Shown: positions 18,573 through 28,260 of the stretch, one piece after another
Layout of the letters: every line of letters begins with the position of its first letter
Position numbering within the stretch: the stretch's first letter is position 1
Assembly (NCBI RefSeq): GCF_030067815.1
Contig: NZ_CP125968.1
Location: 2,472,001 to 2,536,000, forward strand
DNA from: Sporosarcina thermotolerans
GTDB taxonomy: Bacteria; Bacillota; Bacilli; Bacillales_A; Planococcaceae
DNA length: 64,000 nucleotides
Direction: 5' to 3'
Program-made: the position numbers and the translations under genes
The notes under the pieces: model-generated
Told to the model about the DNA's origin: nothing
Seen by the model: the letters and a program-made list of their open reading frames with translations, nothing else
Database searches by the model: none

Positions 18573-19217
18573 TCATATTAGATTCCGTTCTCTTAATAGA
18601 TCTAACAGATCTCCTCTATTTCTATCTAAATGAATCCCTTTAATCCCTGCTTGTTCGGCTCCATCAATATTTTCCATTTTATCATCAATAAATATACACT
18701 TTTCTTTTATTGTTTCCATTTGATTTAGGGCAATATTATATATCGCCTCTCCTGGTTTTTCTGTTTTTACAAGAGCAGATAGAATAATAGCATCAAAATA
18801 TTTACGAATTCCTAATCGATCAAAAATCCAGTCCATACTTGGCATTGCATTTGAAATTACAGCCAACTTATACTCTCTTTTTAATTGCTCAAGGACACCT
18901 TTTACTTCTGGAAAAAGCCTACAATGTCCGGCATAATCTGCAAAGTGAAATAATTCATTTGCTAAATCATTTTCACCAAGATCTTCCGCAATTCTTCCAT
19001 AATAAAGCTTGTAGTATTGTTCTTCTTCGTTCCAATTTGTAATAAAGGGTAGATTAATTTGTTTAGCTTTCAAAAGGGCAGAATCAATTTTTGATTTTGT
19101 ATAGCCCCTTTCCATTAATAAAAATCTGATCCTGTCATCTCCTTTAATAGGAGTATCAAAAAGTACCCCTCCTGCATCAAAGAAAATTACTTTCACTTTA
19201 TTTTTTAATTGATCCAT
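18573..19217 (-). CDS. HAD-superfamily hydrolase
   Basis: A 214-residue HAD-IA-like phosphatase: FFDAGGVLFDT (motif I, with AGGV for DGTL), VISNAMPS (motif II), KTEKPG (motif III lysine) and IFIDDKMENIDGA (motif IV). The Gly in DAGG differs from the usual Asp+2, as in epoxide-hydrolase-like HADs, so the second aspartate of motif I is lost. The start is set at ATG 19215-19217 behind GGGGG. Confidence 0.85.
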   Translation of the reverse strand: MDQLKNKVKVIFFDAGGVLFDTPIKGDDRIRFLLMERGYTKSKIDSALLKAKQINLPFITNWNEEEQYYKLYYGRIAEDLGENDLANELFHFADYAGHCRLFPEVKGVLEQLKREYKLAVISNAMPSMDWIFDRLGIRKYFDAIILSALVKTEKPGEAIYNIALNQMETIKEKCIFIDDKMENIDGAEQAGIKGIHLDRNRGDLLDLLRERNLI

Positions 19218-19237
19218 ATTCATCCCCCTATATTTGA

Positions 19238-19888
19238 TCAAATTTTATCCAATATACTTTTCACCTCTTCCACCGCCACAATATCATCAGACTCTTTAAA
19301 CGTAAATATCGATTCTTCAAAATACCCTTTCGCCCTTTCAATCTCGCCTTTAGCATTAAATATTTCTCCAAGTCCACGTAAAGAACATCCCAAAGCAATC
19401 GGATCATTTGACTGCTTGGAATACTGTAGGGATTGATTCATAAGTTTTTCAGCCTCGATTAAACTACCTTTCTTTAATAGGATATATCCTTGTTCGTAAT
19501 AGTTGGCCGCAAAACCTACATAGAAATCCGGATAACTGTTCTTCAACAAATTTAGTTCTACATCAAACAATTTGATTGCTTCTTCGTAGTTCCTTGCCAT
19601 GCGTTCAACCATACCTAATTGATGTATTGCAATGAGTTCATCTTGGAGATCTGAACTAAACTTCGCTATTTCTCTAAGTTTAATATAAATTGATCTTGCT
19701 TCATCATATTTCTTCAGTTCACTTTTAACATACCCAAGCCAATGTAACGCCACTTTGTAGTTGTTTGAACTTTCTTCGAGTGAACTAAGACATTCATGAT
19801 AAATTTCTTCTGCTTTAGAAAGACGTTTACTCTCAAATAGTTTAAATGCAAACTCTAACTTGCTATCAATAGAATCTGCTCTTCCCAC
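19238..19888 (-). CDS. TPR-repeat protein
   Basis: About 216 residues made almost wholly of tetratricopeptide-like helical pairs (HWLGYVKSELKKYDEARSI, HQLGMVERMARNYEEAIKL, RGLGEIFNAKGEIERAKGY). The GTG start at 19886-19888 follows GGCGGAGGG. Its stop lies 20 bases before the HAD start, so the two may be co-transcribed. Such TPR proteins are usually protein-binding scaffolds. Confidence 0.8.
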   Translation of the reverse strand: MGRADSIDSKLEFAFKLFESKRLSKAEEIYHECLSSLEESSNNYKVALHWLGYVKSELKKYDEARSIYIKLREIAKFSSDLQDELIAIHQLGMVERMARNYEEAIKLFDVELNLLKNSYPDFYVGFAANYYEQGYILLKKGSLIEAEKLMNQSLQYSKQSNDPIALGCSLRGLGEIFNAKGEIERAKGYFEESIFTFKESDDIVAVEEVKSILDKI

Positions 19889-19976
19889 TGCTTTCCCTCC
19901 GCCCCTTATATATTTCCTTAAAATCAATTATATCATGAAGTCCATTTGTATTTTCGAAATACTCATTTAACATAAA

Positions 19977-20010
19977 AAAACACACCCTCCTTTTATTTTG
20001 GAAGGTGTTA
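19977..20010 (-). terminator. Terminator after the FG-GAP gene
   Basis: On the minus strand, AACACCTTCC, an AAAATAAAA loop and GGAGGGTGTGTT are followed by a T run. Confidence 0.85.
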
Positions 20011-20148
20011 ATATATGCTGCTCTACATCACTTTATAAGGTTTCATAATACGAAAAAGGATTATACTTTCCAGTATACTTATCTCTTCAATCATCATTTT
20101 CAATCGTAGTTTTCCTGACCTTAAAACCATGTATTGTAGCGAAAAGTG

Positions 20149-20855
20149 TTACGGAACATTTTCAATAAAAGTAACTGATTCAGCTTTATACGATTTCCCG
20201 TCCCATCCGTATTTCACTTTGAAAGTTCCAATGCTTGCCTCGGGAATTGTAACAAATACTGTGGTATAGCCGTAAAGGACACCATTTTCAGGAGTATACT
20301 CCTCAATTGCCCCTACCCCAGGTGAATGGATAGGTGTATGATAATCAAATTTCGAATAGTCTATTTCATATTTTCTTTTACCAATCGAGATTAAAATTTC
20401 ATTCCCTTTTTTCTCCATCTTTACAAACCGCTTGACCGCATCCGAGATAGACTCGACGGGAACTTCTGTATATCTACTATAGGGATCTTGTAGTTGATTC
20501 AATACATGAATTTCTTTCGTTGATATTCCAGACCCGGCACCTGAGATCAGCACAACAATAATATCTTTTAACTTATCTGCATTGATATCTTCATAAAATA
20601 ATTTGGGGCGAATTTTTCATTTCGCCATTCCGGAAAGTTGTAAAATAATTCACCACCTACACTATCGACACCACCGCCTACCTGGACAGTGAAATTATCA
20701 GTCGCCATTGTATCTGCCATATCTGCAATCAGAAAAATATTTTCATACCAAATATCGGATTTAATGAATGATGTTACAACCCTTTGAACTGCAAAAGCTT
20801 TTCCAGTAAGACAAAGTAAAAAAGTGACTAATAGTACTATTAAGTATTTTCTCAC
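20149..20855 (-). pseudogene. Exported FG-GAP/VCBS-like protein, one frameshift
   Basis: The N-terminal signal peptide (YLIVLLVTFLLCLTGKAFA) is followed by an ordinary start; the frame breaks near 20610 after EWRNEKFAP. The continuation, LFYEDINADKLKDIIVVLIS, is a calcium-binding DxNxDxxxD FG-GAP motif. The rest reads intact to 20149. Joined length ~235 residues. Likely an extracellular or wall-facing protein; role unknown. Confidence 0.7.
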
Positions 20856-20920
20856 ATGTTTTCACCCCTTTTTGTTTATTATTTCCCTATAGAGGTGAAT
20901 GATGAGCCTAAAAATAAAGA

Positions 20921-20957
20921 AAAGCCGATCAAATACCACATTGATCGGCTTTTCTCT
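20921..20957. terminator. Bidirectional terminator
   Basis: AAAGCCGATCAA pairs with TTGATCGGCTTT, with a T-rich tail. It separates the FG-GAP gene from the oligopeptide-binding gene. Confidence 0.9.
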
Positions 20958-20999
20958 TTCACATTATACAATTGAAGCTGCACCACTCTAAGAATGGAT

Positions 21000-22820
21000 T
21001 TATTCCGCCTGAAACTCCGCAAGGAATTCCTTCACTTTGGCTGGATCTGCAACCAATTCGTTGCCTGTGTTGACTAATGGGCTTACCGTTGAGTAGGCTT
21101 TTTTTTTATTCCCTTGATAATAATTCAAGAACTCATCTTGGTTGATAGAATACAAAACGGCTTTCCGTAAGTTTTCGCTCTTCGCTACATCGCGGTCTCC
21201 TGCGTTGAAGACCAAGTAAGCGACTGCGTTGCTGTCGTTCTTCTGCAAGACGAGTTTGTCATCATTTTCAACGAGATCATACTTCGTTTCCGGAACGCCG
21301 TTGAAGAAATGGATTTCGCCGTTACGCAATGCGGATAATGCGCTGTCTGCGTCTTGAATGAATCGGACAGTTACGTTAGAGATGTTCGGTTCGAATTCAC
21401 TGCCCGCGCGATACACCGGGTTTTTCGCGAAGTCTGCTTGGTAATCGTTTTTCTTCACAAGAATATATGGACCACTCGCATACAGATGGTTGTTATAGGT
21501 AGAACCTTCCGTTACCGTACGTTGGTCGCCGTATGGAATGTCTTTATCGATATTAAAGTTCGCTACATCATATGTGTTGATGCTTTCCACTTGTTTTTTC
21601 GACACGATCCCTGCGGATTGATGCGCCAAATAGTTCAACACTTGTGGGAATGGCTCGTTCGTTGTCACTTTGATGACTTGGTATTTCCCTGCATGGCTGT
21701 CAGCTGCTGTCTTATCTCCAACAAGTTCGGTAATGTTAGCGTCAAGCCCTTTTTCTAGCGCTTCTCGGATTGACCCTTCCCCACCGGATAGTTTCACGTT
21801 TTCAAGCTCAGAAAGGTCCGTTACAACTTCGATGTCCTTAATGCTTTCATGCAAACTGTACGTCCGGTGATCCGGCACGGAATTTTTATCTTTCGCGCGG
21901 TTCAATGAAAATACAACATCATCTGACCCAACACGTTCTCCAGTATCAACCGCTTTGCCATCTTCCACTTTCGCAAAGTTGATATCATCCCGAAGAATGA
22001 AGTAATAATCATTGTTGCCTTCACCAATCGCATAGTTATACGAAAGCGATCCATCCGAAATGACTTGGTCGTCATCCGTCAAATTGACGAGACGCACATA
22101 CATATTCGTGTTCAACGTATTGATAGAACCGTCATTCCCTTTGATTGGGTCAAGGGAAGTCAATGAACCAATTGCCTGTTGAGCGATCAATGCAAGCGTT
22201 TCACGCTTCGATGAATCATTGAAATCGATTGTCTCCCATGCGATTGCACGTGATTTCGCAAGACGTACTGTCTTAGGGTTCAATACATCTTTATTGACCC
22301 CTTGTGCTTTGAATGAATTATAAAGCGGCGCAATATATGCTTTCTCTACTACAAGTCGTTGTTCAAGTTGCTTATATGTTTCTTGGTATTCATCAGGTGT
22401 TTCGGTACTTGCCTTTTCAATTAATTTATCCACTTCTTCATCACTGATATCACTGTTGTCACCGCCAGATTTGAACAAAGAACGTACTGCATAATCTGGG
22501 TTCCCTGTTACAGTCGTCCAGCTGGATAATGCAATGTCGAAATTCCCTGCATCCCGTTGCGCTTTAAAACTACCGTAATCCGGTTGGATATTCAATTTCA
22601 CGTCGAAACCGTTTTTGATGAGCTGGTCGCGGACGATATTCATATCTGCCTCACCGGAGCTCGTTCCAAGCAACTCAATCGTTACCTTGCCGTTGTTGCC
22701 GCCACCTTTTGTATCTCCTTTTTCCTTCTCACCGGACACATCCGATTTCGTTTGCACACAGCCTGCCAGTACAACGATAAGCGCAAGCATAAGGGTCAAT
22801 AATCTTTTTCCCATCATCAA
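21000..22820 (-). CDS. Dipeptide/oligopeptide-binding lipoprotein, apparently circularly permuted
   Basis: A 606-residue SBP_bac_5-type lipoprotein with a lipobox (LAGC, Cys21) and a Gly-rich linker. The order is unusual. Residues ~45-185 are what is normally the C-terminal lobe (QLIKNGFDVKLNIQ, FDIALSSWTTVTGNPDYAV, PLYNSF). Residues ~205-606 are the normal N-terminal part (IGSLTSLDPIKGNDGSINT), ending where the canonical chain continues to that lobe (DPAKVKEFLAEFQAE). It is the last gene of the minus-strand permease operon. Confidence 0.88.
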   Translation of the reverse strand: MMMGKRLLTLMLALIVVLAGCVQTKSDVSGEKEKGDTKGGGNNGKVTIELLGTSSGEADMNIVRDQLIKNGFDVKLNIQPDYGSFKAQRDAGNFDIALSSWTTVTGNPDYAVRSLFKSGGDNSDISDEEVDKLIEKASTETPDEYQETYKQLEQRLVVEKAYIAPLYNSFKAQGVNKDVLNPKTVRLAKSRAIAWETIDFNDSSKRETLALIAQQAIGSLTSLDPIKGNDGSINTLNTNMYVRLVNLTDDDQVISDGSLSYNYAIGEGNNDYYFILRDDINFAKVEDGKAVDTGERVGSDDVVFSLNRAKDKNSVPDHRTYSLHESIKDIEVVTDLSELENVKLSGGEGSIREALEKGLDANITELVGDKTAADSHAGKYQVIKVTTNEPFPQVLNYLAHQSAGIVSKKQVESINTYDVANFNIDKDIPYGDQRTVTEGSTYNNHLYASGPYILVKKNDYQADFAKNPVYRAGSEFEPNISNVTVRFIQDADSALSALRNGEIHFFNGVPETKYDLVENDDKLVLQKNDSNAVAYLVFNAGDRDVAKSENLRKAVLYSINQDEFLNYYQGNKKKAYSTVSPLVNTGNELVADPAKVKEFLAEFQAE

Positions 22821-22873
22821 ATCTCCTTTTCTAAGTTGCTTTTATTTGTTAGTCCCTACTGGGAGAAATACAC

Positions 22874-24369
22874 TTAATCAAGCCGCGGGTCAAGCGCATC
22901 TCTCAGTCCATCCCCTAAAAAGTTGAAGGAAAGGACGAGCAAAATGATCGCGAGCCCCGGGAAAATCGCTAAATACGAATGGGATTCCAAATACGTACTG
23001 CCGACCCGCAAGATATTCCCCACTCCGGAATATGCGGCTCTACCCAAGCCCTAAATAACTTAAACTGCTCGTTGCAATGACGGCTCCACCAATCGTCAGC
23101 GTCGATTTAACGATCATCGGTGCCAATGAATTCGGCACGACCTGCTTGAAGATGATCGACATATCAGACGTTCCGAGTGCACGAGCCGAATCGACAAAGT
23201 CGTAATTCGACACCATGAGGACATTCGCCCGCATCGTCCGCGCATATGTCGGAATCGATCCAACGCTGAGCGCGATAATCAAGTTCACCGTATTCGCACC
23301 GAACGCTGCGATAATCGCAATCGCAAGCAAGATTCCTGGAATCGCATATAACACGTCAAGCACGCGCATGATCATATTATCCGTACGATTGCTGTAATAG
23401 CCGGCAATCCCACCTAAGAATCCGCCGACAACACCCGGGATGAGAGTTGAAGCGAAGCCGACAATCAAGGATATCCTTGCGCCGAACACAATGCGCGAAA
23501 ACACATCACGGCCGAAGTTATCCGTGCCGAATGGATAAGCGAGGCTTGGCTGTTGCAAAATATTGCCGTAATCGTTTTCGACAGCAAGCGCATAGTCAAA
23601 CGTGAACTCACTCACTACCGAAATCGACAGCATGAGGATAATGAAAAACATTCCCAATGTAGCCGTCGAATTGCGTGTGATTTTCTCCCACATCACATTC
23701 CATTTCATAATGCGCGAATGGTCTTTGCTCATTGATTTCAACAAGAGGCTCCATCCAAGTAGCAGCGCGAACAGATTGCCCGTCACTGCAGTGAGAATGA
23801 CGATGACCGCAATAATCCCGAGCCACCGTGGAGCACTTACGTCCTTCACTGTCTTCGCGACGATGATCAACACCGTTAGATGGAATACCGCGATGACGAG
23901 CAACACGAGCATTGCAGCCGGAAACGTATCCGTGACGTACGGTTTGAAAATATTCACTGCCGAAATTGCTATGACGAATAGCTGGGTTAGAAACATATAG
24001 ACAGCAAACGTGTATTCCGGCGTCTTCCGTTTATTGATAAGGTTAAACGCGAACGCAGCCGTAAAGATATTGCCTGTCACTAAACTAAGTAGTTGTATAT
24101 ACCCTAATCGCCGAGTCCCTAAGCGGATTTCGCCGTTGCTCAGTAGATCTCTTTTCATCTTCCATGTGATAAACAGCTGTAAAAGAGTTGTTATCAAATA
24201 AGCGATGAAAATGGCGAACAGAATCGTATTTATCTCCCCGGTCTTGAACGAGAAACTATTCCCTAAGAAGATCAACGAGACGACGAGTGAAATGATCCAG
24301 GTGAAATTCGCTTGCGGGTATTCTTTTTGATACAGCCAATGCATGCCGATTTTTCAGCTTCTCTTCCAT
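22874..24369 (-). pseudogene. DppC/OppC-like permease with long N-terminal extension, three frameshifts
   Basis: The BPD_transp_1 half is canonical: YPFGTDNFGRDVFSRIV, the EAA loop SARALGTSDMSIIFKQVVP and a DPRLD end. The C-terminal ~55 residues are out of frame: after SYLGLG the reading needs an extra G for VEPHIPEWG, and a second G before [14 protein letters not shown]. The best start (ATG 24367-24369 behind AGGTGA) is one base out of frame after CTGAAAAAT, which one fewer A would repair. About 200 residues with five membrane segments precede the normal permease start, so the joined protein is ~498 residues versus the usual ~300. Confidence 0.82.
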
Positions 24370-24382
24370 CTTTTCACCTGCT

Positions 24383-25804
24383 TTATGTTTGTTTCATTTT
24401 CGAACGGATCCGTGGATCGAGGAATGCGTATAAAATGTCAATCAGCAAATTCACGAGCGAAATCGTAATCGCGATATAGACGACACCGCCCATGATCGCC
24501 GGGATGTCCGGGATGAATTGCTTATCGACGATGTAGCTACCGATCCCTTTAATATTGAATACTTTCTCGGTTACAGCAGCGCCGCCGAGCATGCCCCCAA
24601 ACATCAGACCGATAACGGTAATGACTGGGATCATCGCATTTCCGACTGCGTGCTTCCAAAGCATCTGGCTTTTCGTTAGCCCTTTTGCACGTGCCGTAAT
24701 GATGTAGTCCTCATGGATGATTTCCAGTAACGAAGAACGCATCATTCTTGCTATCGATGCAGTAAGCCCAGTTCCCAACACGACAACCGGCATGATGATC
24801 GACAACGCATTCCCCGGGCTATAAGTGGCTGGCAGCCAACCAAGCTTGATCGAGAAATTCAAGATGAAGATCAGACCTTGCCAGAAATTTGGAATCGATA
24901 ACCCAAGTAATGCGATGAACATGAATGTCGTATCCAAAAACGAATTCGGCCGAGTTGCAGACAAAATGCCGACCGGAATCGCGATGACAATCGCCATCAG
25001 AACCGAGAAGACAGCAATCATCAGCGTGATTGGGAATTTATTCGCAATACTCGACGCGATATCCTCACTTCCCGCAAACGATGAACCAAGATCGAACGTC
25101 GCAATTCCTTTCAATGCATTCCAAAGTTGCTGCAAATACGGCAGGTCCAGTCCATGGATTTGATTGAACGCCGCAATCTGCTCTTTCGTCGCCGATTCTC
25201 CAAGAATGTTTGAAGCGGGATCGAATGGTGAAATATAAAGAATGGAAAAGACGAGTATTCCAACTCCGATAATGACAAAGACACTTTGGACGAGTCGTTC
25301 CATAATATATTTCAAAAACGGGTTGCTGATCAAAAACAGCCAAGCATACATTAGGACACCCGGCACCAGCGAAACAAGGAGGAACATCGGCCGTTCCAAG
25401 AGTGATAAGAAGTACGTAGAATACGACTCTTTACGTACGCCTTGTTGCGAAAGCCGTTCATCGGTCCGTCGCACAACCTCTTCCTGAAACCGTTCGACCG
25501 CCAATTTTTCCGCCTGAACGCTAAGCGCATCAGGGCTGTTCTTCTCCTGGAAAAATTCCGCTTTTCGCAGCAACTGATCTTTGTACTCGTGGAACAATTG
25601 CTTCTTTCGACCTTCATCTGAGAGCTTCCGCTTCACATCTGCCATCGTCGCTTCGTAAGTACGGTCTTTTTTCTTCATTAAATAAAAGAGATAAACGAGT
25701 ATATGGAGAGGCAATCCTGTTAAATAAAGCAGGAATCGATACATCGACCTTCCATGCGCCTCTTTATAAGTTCTTTTGAGCAAGGCAGATATGCCGAGTT
25801 TCAT
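24383..25804 (-). CDS. DppB/OppB-like permease with N-terminal extension
   Basis: A 473-residue inner-membrane permease. From about residue 165 it is a normal DppB (MERLVQSVFVIIGVGILVFS; EAA loop ITARAKGLTKSQMLWKHAVG; DPRIR end). The first ~165 residues are extra: two membrane segments (YLTGLPLHILVYLFYLM and a second near 140) around a long charged coiled-coil-like stretch. OppB proteins usually have ~310 residues. The start follows AGGAGGG; the stop lies 14 bases before the DppC start. Confidence 0.9.
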   Translation of the reverse strand: MKLGISALLKRTYKEAHGRSMYRFLLYLTGLPLHILVYLFYLMKKKDRTYEATMADVKRKLSDEGRKKQLFHEYKDQLLRKAEFFQEKNSPDALSVQAEKLAVERFQEEVVRRTDERLSQQGVRKESYSTYFLSLLERPMFLLVSLVPGVLMYAWLFLISNPFLKYIMERLVQSVFVIIGVGILVFSILYISPFDPASNILGESATKEQIAAFNQIHGLDLPYLQQLWNALKGIATFDLGSSFAGSEDIASSIANKFPITLMIAVFSVLMAIVIAIPVGILSATRPNSFLDTTFMFIALLGLSIPNFWQGLIFILNFSIKLGWLPATYSPGNALSIIMPVVVLGTGLTASIARMMRSSLLEIIHEDYIITARAKGLTKSQMLWKHAVGNAMIPVITVIGLMFGGMLGGAAVTEKVFNIKGIGSYIVDKQFIPDIPAIMGGVVYIAITISLVNLLIDILYAFLDPRIRSKMKQT

Positions 25805-25845
25805 TCAAAATTCCCTCCTGCCCATTGTTGTATAATTCCTATCGG

Positions 25846-25880
25846 TATACTATACTATATCCAAACAGAAAAGTTGTCAA
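25846..25880 (-). promoter_or_regulatory. Promoter of the dipeptide permease operon
   Basis: On the minus strand a perfect TTGACA (25875-25880) is followed after ~15-17 bases by a TATAGTATAGTAT run, in the divergent gap before the ATPase gene. Confidence 0.6.
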
Positions 25881-25920
25881 TTTACTAATCTTATTTTGAT
25901 AACCGATTGGGGAACCTTTA

Positions 25921-27653
25921 ATGTCGGATACTATATTACGCGTGTCAGACCTGCATGTTTCATTTGCCGGAAGGGAAAAAGATTTTGATGCAGTGCGCGG
26001 CGTCAGTTTTGAATTGAAGAGAGGGGAAACATTAGGCATCGTCGGGGAATCTGGCAGTGGAAAAAGCGTCACTGCACGTTCTATCATGCGTTTGCTTCCT
26101 TCCCCTCCTTCCTATATAAAGCAAGGCAAGATCGAATTTCAAGGGCAAGACCTTTCCTTGAAAACAGAGAAAGAAATGGAAAGCATCCGTGGGAAAGAAA
26201 TCGGAATGATATTCCAAGATCCGATGACCTCTTTAAATCCGACTATCCGGTCGGAAAACAAATTGCCGAAAGTCTCGTAAAACATAGAGGTTTATCCAAA
26301 GCGGAAGCGAAAGAAGAAGCGATTGAGCTATTGCAACTTGTCGGCATCAAAGACAGTGAAAAGCGATTCAATCAGTATCCCCACGAATTTTCAGGCGGCA
26401 TGCGTCAACGTGTCATGATTGCCATCGCGCTCGCGTGCAGGCCTTCTCTGCTAATCGCAGATGAGCCGACAACTGCACTTGACGTTACAATTCAAGCGCA
26501 AATCTTGGAGTTAATGAAGAGTATGCAACAGCGTCTCGAAACATCCATCATCCTGATTACACACGACTTTGGCGTCGTGGCAGGAATGTGCGACCGGGTC
26601 GTTGTCATGAAAGACGGAGAAATTGTCGAAACAGGCACAACGCTTGAGATATTCGAAAATCCACAGCATCCCTATACGAAAAAACTGTTGAATGCATTGC
26701 CACGTCTTGATGAAAAGAAGAAGCCGAAACGTCCTCCTCATATTAAGGAAGGTATAGATGCATCGATTCCTCTCGTTCAAGTGAATTCACTGCGCCAGCA
26801 TTTCGACAGCGGAAAAGGTGAATTGACGAAAGCGGTCGATGATATCAGCTTCTTCATCCGTCCAGGTGAAACACTTGGACTTGTCGGCGAATCCGGTTCC
26901 GGTAAATCGACAACCGGCCGTGCCATCTTGCGGCTCAATGAACCGACAGCGGGCGACGTTCTCTACCAAGGAATTGCCGTCAATCGATTATCGAAAGATG
27001 AAATGAAAACGATGCGCCGCCATATGCAAATGATCTTCCAAGATCCATATTCATCGCTTAATCCGCGCTTCAAAGTGCTCGATATTATCGGGCAGGCGCT
27101 TGATATTCATAAATTAAGCAGTTCAAAGTCGGAACGGAGAAAACGAGTTGAAGAACTGCTTGATATGGTGGGATTGAAACCGGAGCACGCCAATCGCTAT
27201 CCCCATGAATTCTCAGGGGGCCAGCGCCAACGTATCGGAATTGCCCGCGCATTAGCCGTCGAACCTGACTTCATCGTCTGCGACGAGCCATTGTCAGCAC
27301 TCGACGTTTCGATTCAAACTCAAATCGTCGACTTGCTCGAGGATCTTCAACATCGGCTCGGACTCACCTATTTATTCATTGCCCACGACCTGTCGATGGT
27401 AAAGCATATAAGCGACCGGGTCGCCGTCATGTACGCCGGCAAAATCGTCGAACTTGCGGAAAGCGAAGAGCTGTACAGCAACCCATTGCACCCGTACACA
27501 AAATCATTGCTCTCCGCCATCCCGATTCCCGATCCACGGGTTGAAGCAAACAAAAAACGCTACATCCCGGAAGAAGACAACACCGTAGACCGCTACAACC
27601 TGCAAAACGCCCAATTAGTCGAAGTGTCAAAAGGACATTGGGTCGCGATTTGA
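25921..27653 (+). pseudogene. Fused DppD-DppF double ATPase, one frameshift
   Basis: Two complete ABC ATPase halves in one ~577-residue reading frame. Half one has Walker A GESGSGKS, signature FSGGMRQRV and Walker B LLIADEP. Half two has [18 protein letters not shown] and FIVCDEP. The HPYTK oligopeptide-transporter tails follow each half. The frame breaks at ~26255 (TCCGGTCGGAAAACAAATT); one extra base would restore [14 protein letters not shown]. Divergent from the permease operon it should power. Confidence 0.88.
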
Positions 27654-27674
27654 AGTAATTATCTACCCTTTTAT

Positions 27675-27718
27675 AAAAAACCACTTTCCTGCTCATTTTC
27701 ATAGGAAAGTGGTTTTTT
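27675..27718. terminator. Bidirectional terminator
   Basis: AAAAAACCACTTTCCT pairs with AGGAAAGTGGTTTTTT around a 12-base loop. Confidence 0.93.
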
Positions 27719-27741
27719 AGGTCTAAAAGCTACACGACAAA

Positions 27742-28041
27742 CTATTCGTTTTTTTTATTGTTTGGGTTAACCCCATTCGGTTCAATCCCAAACTGTGCTA
27801 CTCCTTGGGAACGGAATTCACTTGGCTCTTCCTGAAAAGAGAACCCTTTTTGCAGCTTATCCACCGGATCCATTCCATTTGGTTCCGGACCAAGTTCACT
27901 GTCTTTCGTATTATCAGAAAGCGCTTGGAGTGGGGTTGCGGTATCTTTACCATTTTCAACGAATTCATTTCTGAATTCCTCTCCCCTTCTCTCATTCCAC
28001 TGTTCTTCTTCTGAATACAATTCATTAAATTTCTTATCCAT
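27742..28041 (-). CDS. Hypothetical hydrophilic protein, 99 residues
   Basis: An acidic, Asn/Glu/Pro-rich soluble protein (MDKKFNELYSEEEQWNERR...), with no signal or membrane segment. GPEPNGMDPV and GIEPNGVNPN are two imperfect repeats. AAAGGAGG lies upstream of the start. Unknown family; the low-complexity hydrophilic make-up is common among spore-associated proteins, but this is only a guess. Confidence 0.7.
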   Translation of the reverse strand: MDKKFNELYSEEEQWNERRGEEFRNEFVENGKDTATPLQALSDNTKDSELGPEPNGMDPVDKLQKGFSFQEEPSEFRSQGVAQFGIEPNGVNPNNKKNE

Positions 28042-28210
28042 TGTGGAATCCTCCTTTCTTTAATACAAATAATTCATCGCCTTATTTAATTTAATAACCG
28101 TTTATGTAAGGCTGCAAACATTTTCATTATAAGGATACACTGTATACAAAGTATTCCGGATATTCAAGGAGGGGTTCTATTACTCCAATAATCATGATAT
28201 AGTATTTAAT

Positions 28211-28236
28211 ACTTTAACACACTAAAGCGTTAAAGT
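28211..28236. promoter_or_regulatory. Inverted repeat upstream of the amino-acid ABC genes
   Basis: ACTTTAAC (28211-28218) and GTTAAAGT (28229-28236) form a perfect 8-base inverted repeat with a 10-base spacer. TATAGT lies ~8 bases upstream (28198-28203). It looks like an operator placed just downstream of the promoter. Confidence 0.45.
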
Positions 28237-28260
28237 AATTCAACTAATAAAGGGGAGATT

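Noticed and set aside
22874-24369. Programmed frameshifting in dppC
   Set aside because: The breaks lack a slippery heptamer plus pseudoknot; three separate breaks and many others nearby fit indel errors better.
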